A stretch of 47,196 bases of DNA from NCBI GenBank assembly GCA_026225295.1, contig JAMFSN010000353.1, positions 1 to 47,196 of the forward strand, read 5' to 3'. Origin of the DNA: Frankia alni (GTDB taxonomy: Bacteria; Actinomycetota; Actinomycetes; Frankiales; Frankiaceae). Both the position numbers and the translations under genes were made by a program. The notes below the pieces were generated by a model that did no database searches, was not told the DNA's origin, and saw only the letters and a program-made list of their open reading frames with translations. Shown here in pieces: positions 45,839 through 47,196 of this stretch (positions within the stretch are counted from its first letter, which is position 1; every line of letters begins with the position of its first letter).

Positions 45839-46068
45839 GATCTGGTTGGCGCTTCGACCCAGACCGCTCCGTCGCCGCCGCGGCGACCGAGTGGCTCGTG
45901 TCCGATCACAGCCTTCGCGGCAGGGCTGTGTACCGAACACGCTGCGCGCCAACCAGGTCCCAACTACCCAGGCCCGCCGCCAGTAGTGGACGGACCGGGA
46001 ACCGGGTAGTTGCCTCGAGGAGAACCAACCGTGGGGCGGCGGCCGGCCGCCGCCCCACGGCCGGTTCC
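45839..46068 (+). ncRNA. candidate structured leader RNA of the aldo/keto reductase gene
   Basis: A dense set of inverted repeats in the 455-bp ssb-AKR spacer. P1 pairs 45839-45852 with 45946-45959 (14 bp, one G-U). Inside P1 are P2 (45871-45877 with 45881-45887) and P3 (45897-45901 with 45937-45941, then 45907-45913 with 45924-45930). P4 pairs 45961-45969 with 46004-46012 (9 bp) and starts 1 base after P1. P5 is a 32-nt perfect palindrome at 46029-46060. An outer helix P6 pairs 45998-46005 with 46061-46068 and competes with P4 for 2 bases. The ribosome site AAAGGA follows 22 bases later. It does not match any riboswitch I know. No strong promoter was assigned. Confidence 0.45.
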
Positions 46069-46100
46069 TGGTGCCAGCGACGTCTACCAAAGGAAACTTG

Positions 46101-46973
46101 ATGGCTTCAACCGCGACACTGCCCGCGCACGCCAGTGGAACATTCCTGATCGGTGGCGATCTCCCGGTCCATCGTCTCGGTTTCGGCGCCATGCGGATCA
46201 CGGGTCCGGGGGTCTGGGGACCGCCCAAGGACGGCGCCGAGGCGCTGCGGGTCCTACGACGGTTGATCGATCTGGGGGTCGACCTGATCGACACCGCCGA
46301 CTCGTACGGCCCGTACATCAGCGAGGACCTGATCGCCGAGGCGCTCTACCCGTACCCCGAGGGCCTGGTCATCGCGACCAAGGCCGGCTTCACCCGCCAG
46401 GGTCCCAACCTCTGGACGCCGGTGGGCCACCCCGCCTACCTGCGCCAGGAGGTGGAGATGTCCCTGCGACGGCTGAAGGTGGAACGGATCGACCTGTTCC
46501 AGCTGCACCGCATCGCGCCCGACACGCCGGCGGAGGTGTCTCTTGGAGAGCTCAAGAAGCTCCAGGAGGAGGGCAAGATCCGCCACATCGGACTGTCCGA
46601 GGTGACCGTTGACGAGATCGAACGCGCCCGCGGGATCGTGGACATCGTGAGCGTTCAGAACCGGTACAACCTGGTCGCCCGGGACAGCGAGGACGTTCTG
46701 GACTACTGCACGAGGGAGAACCTCGGGTTCATCCCATGGAACCCGGTAGCGGTCGGGAAGCTCGCGCGACCGGGTGGCCCGCTCGAAGCGGCGTCCCGCG
46801 AGCACGGTGCGAGCCCGTCACAGCTGGCCCTCGCCTGGCTCCTACAGCGGTCACCTGTGATGCTGCCGATCCCGGGCACCTCGACCGTCGCCCACCTGGA
46901 AGAGAACCTCGGCGCGGCCTCGATCACCCTCACGGAGGACGAGTTCGCCGCCCTCGAGAAGGCCGTCGGCTGA
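46101..46973 (+). CDS. aldo/keto reductase
   Basis: A 290-residue NADPH-dependent oxidoreductase of the AKR TIM-barrel superfamily. The catalytic tetrad is visible: D64 and Y69 in DTADSYG, K94 in ATKAGF and H136 in QLHRI. SVQNRYNLVAR and the C-terminal ALAWLLQRSPVMLPIPGTST form the cofactor site. The substrate is unknown; related bacterial enzymes reduce methylglyoxal and other aldehydes. ATG 46101 follows AAAGGA by 7 bases; a further in-frame GTG-type start 30 bases upstream has no ribosome site. Upstream is the structured leader candidate, and a perfect palindrome follows 55 bp after the stop. Confidence 0.93.
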   Translation: MASTATLPAHASGTFLIGGDLPVHRLGFGAMRITGPGVWGPPKDGAEALRVLRRLIDLGVDLIDTADSYGPYISEDLIAEALYPYPEGLVIATKAGFTRQGPNLWTPVGHPAYLRQEVEMSLRRLKVERIDLFQLHRIAPDTPAEVSLGELKKLQEEGKIRHIGLSEVTVDEIERARGIVDIVSVQNRYNLVARDSEDVLDYCTRENLGFIPWNPVAVGKLARPGGPLEAASREHGASPSQLALAWLLQRSPVMLPIPGTSTVAHLEENLGAASITLTEDEFAALEKAVG

Positions 46974-47028
46974 CCGAAAGAGCCGCGTTTCCCTGATCAG
47001 TCCGGATCGCGGGGCGCCAGGGCGGTCG

Positions 47029-47050
47029 GGCACTCACCCGGGTGAGTGCC
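47029..47050. promoter_or_regulatory. 22-bp perfect palindrome between the AKR gene and tRNA-Arg
   Basis: GGCACTCACCC is followed directly by its exact complement. With no loop and an ACTCAC/GTGAGT core it looks like a dimeric repressor site (TetR type). A hairpin terminator for the AKR gene is the alternative. Confidence 0.45.
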
Positions 47051-47104
47051 TCACCGCCCCGGCGAGTGGCCGTCATATGGTGGCCGTCGCGCTCAACGAG
47101 CCAG

Positions 47105-47110
47105 CACAAT
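47105..47110 (+). promoter_or_regulatory. candidate -10 box of tRNA-Arg
   Basis: CACAAT ends 9 bases before the mature 5' end. The -35 region (GGCCGT 17 bases upstream) is weak. The same hexamer lies before glbO. Confidence 0.3.
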
Positions 47111-47119
47111 GGACTCCGC

Positions 47120-47192
47120 GCGCCCGTAGCTCAGTGGATAGAGCGAGTGCCTTCTAAGCACCAGGTCGCAGGTTCGATCCCTGCCGGGCGCA
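47120..47192 (+). tRNA. tRNA-Arg (anticodon TCT)
   Basis: A 73-nt cloverleaf. The acceptor stem GCGCCCG pairs with CGGGCGC. The D arm is GCTC/GAGC. The anticodon loop CTTCTAA contains TCT at positions 34-36. The T arm is GCAGG-TTCGATC-CCTGC, and the discriminator base is A. The anticodon stem AGTGC/GCACC has an A-C mismatch at its outer pair (27-43). CCA is not encoded; ACAAA follows. It reads AGA (and AGG by wobble), rare codons in such a GC-rich genome. Confidence 0.96.
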
Positions 47193-47196
47193 CAAA

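Noticed and set aside
45826-45860. TPP-riboswitch-like words CTGAG and GATCTGG
   Set aside because: The other conserved blocks of the TPP aptamer and the correct spacing are absent.
45839-46068. RNase P RNA, tmRNA, SRP RNA or 6S-type RNA
   Set aside because: None of the invariant segments of these RNAs (such as GAGGAAAGTCC of RNase P RNA or the tRNA-like ends of tmRNA) is present.

Overview
The window is about 47 kb of very GC-rich DNA with short intergenic gaps, frequent GTG starts and gene neighbourhoods typical of Actinomycetota. Markers include a recA-DUF3046 pair, a mycothiol-type DsbA-fold reductase, a GlbO truncated haemoglobin, EttA, an actinobacterial Lhr helicase and a perfect actinobacterial LexA box in front of recA. 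RNase Y between recX and miaB fits Frankia-like or related lineages better than Streptomyces or Mycobacterium, but genus cannot be assigned. I saw no transposase, integrase, phage gene or CRISPR array. The DNA looks like a core chromosomal region.

Region 1 (1-11123) is a minus-strand housekeeping block read from right to left. recA and recX come first, then RNase Y (rny), miaB, an extradiol-dioxygenase-like protein, an alpha/beta hydrolase, miaA, an EAL-domain protein and dapF. It joins DNA repair (RecA/RecX, SOS-controlled), RNA decay (RNase Y), modification of tRNA A37 (MiaA prenylation, then MiaB methylthiolation) and diaminopimelate synthesis. The EAL gene between miaA and dapF looks like an insertion into the conserved order. 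DUF3046 lies divergent from recA.

Region 2 (11271-20033) is mostly plus strand: the giant helicase Lhr, an MFS exporter, a Nei2-like DNA glycosylase and a small disordered basic protein. An ECF sigma factor on the minus strand overlaps the 3' end of nei2. Lhr and Nei2 are also neighbours in mycobacteria.

Region 3 (20058-26255) is the conserved set rpiB, mycothiol-dependent reductase, pepN and DUF5130, here with an AI-2E-type permease added. Region 4 (26338-33426) is minus strand: an HNH nuclease and amidase pair, then a response regulator and histidine kinase whose last codon overlaps the start of malQ. Region 5 (33737-42051) holds an MscS channel, a small membrane protein, a GAF-PP2C-ATPase regulator, a GH13 glucosidase, glbO and ettA. 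Region 6 (42161-47192) has a GT-C-type membrane glycosyltransferase, dtd, a second SSB, an aldo/keto reductase and tRNA-Arg(TCT).

Several non-coding elements stand out. The best is a 230-nt stretch in front of the aldo/keto reductase gene (45839-46068) that can fold into a closed 14-bp helix with internal hairpins, an adjoining 9-bp helix and a 32-nt perfect palindrome. The ECF sigma gene has two mutually exclusive leader hairpins. The rny promoter candidate is embedded in a perfect inverted repeat. At least six genes have a -10-like hexamer exactly six bases before the start codon, which suggests leaderless transcription. All functional statements are from sequence reading and memory of protein families; no database search was run.
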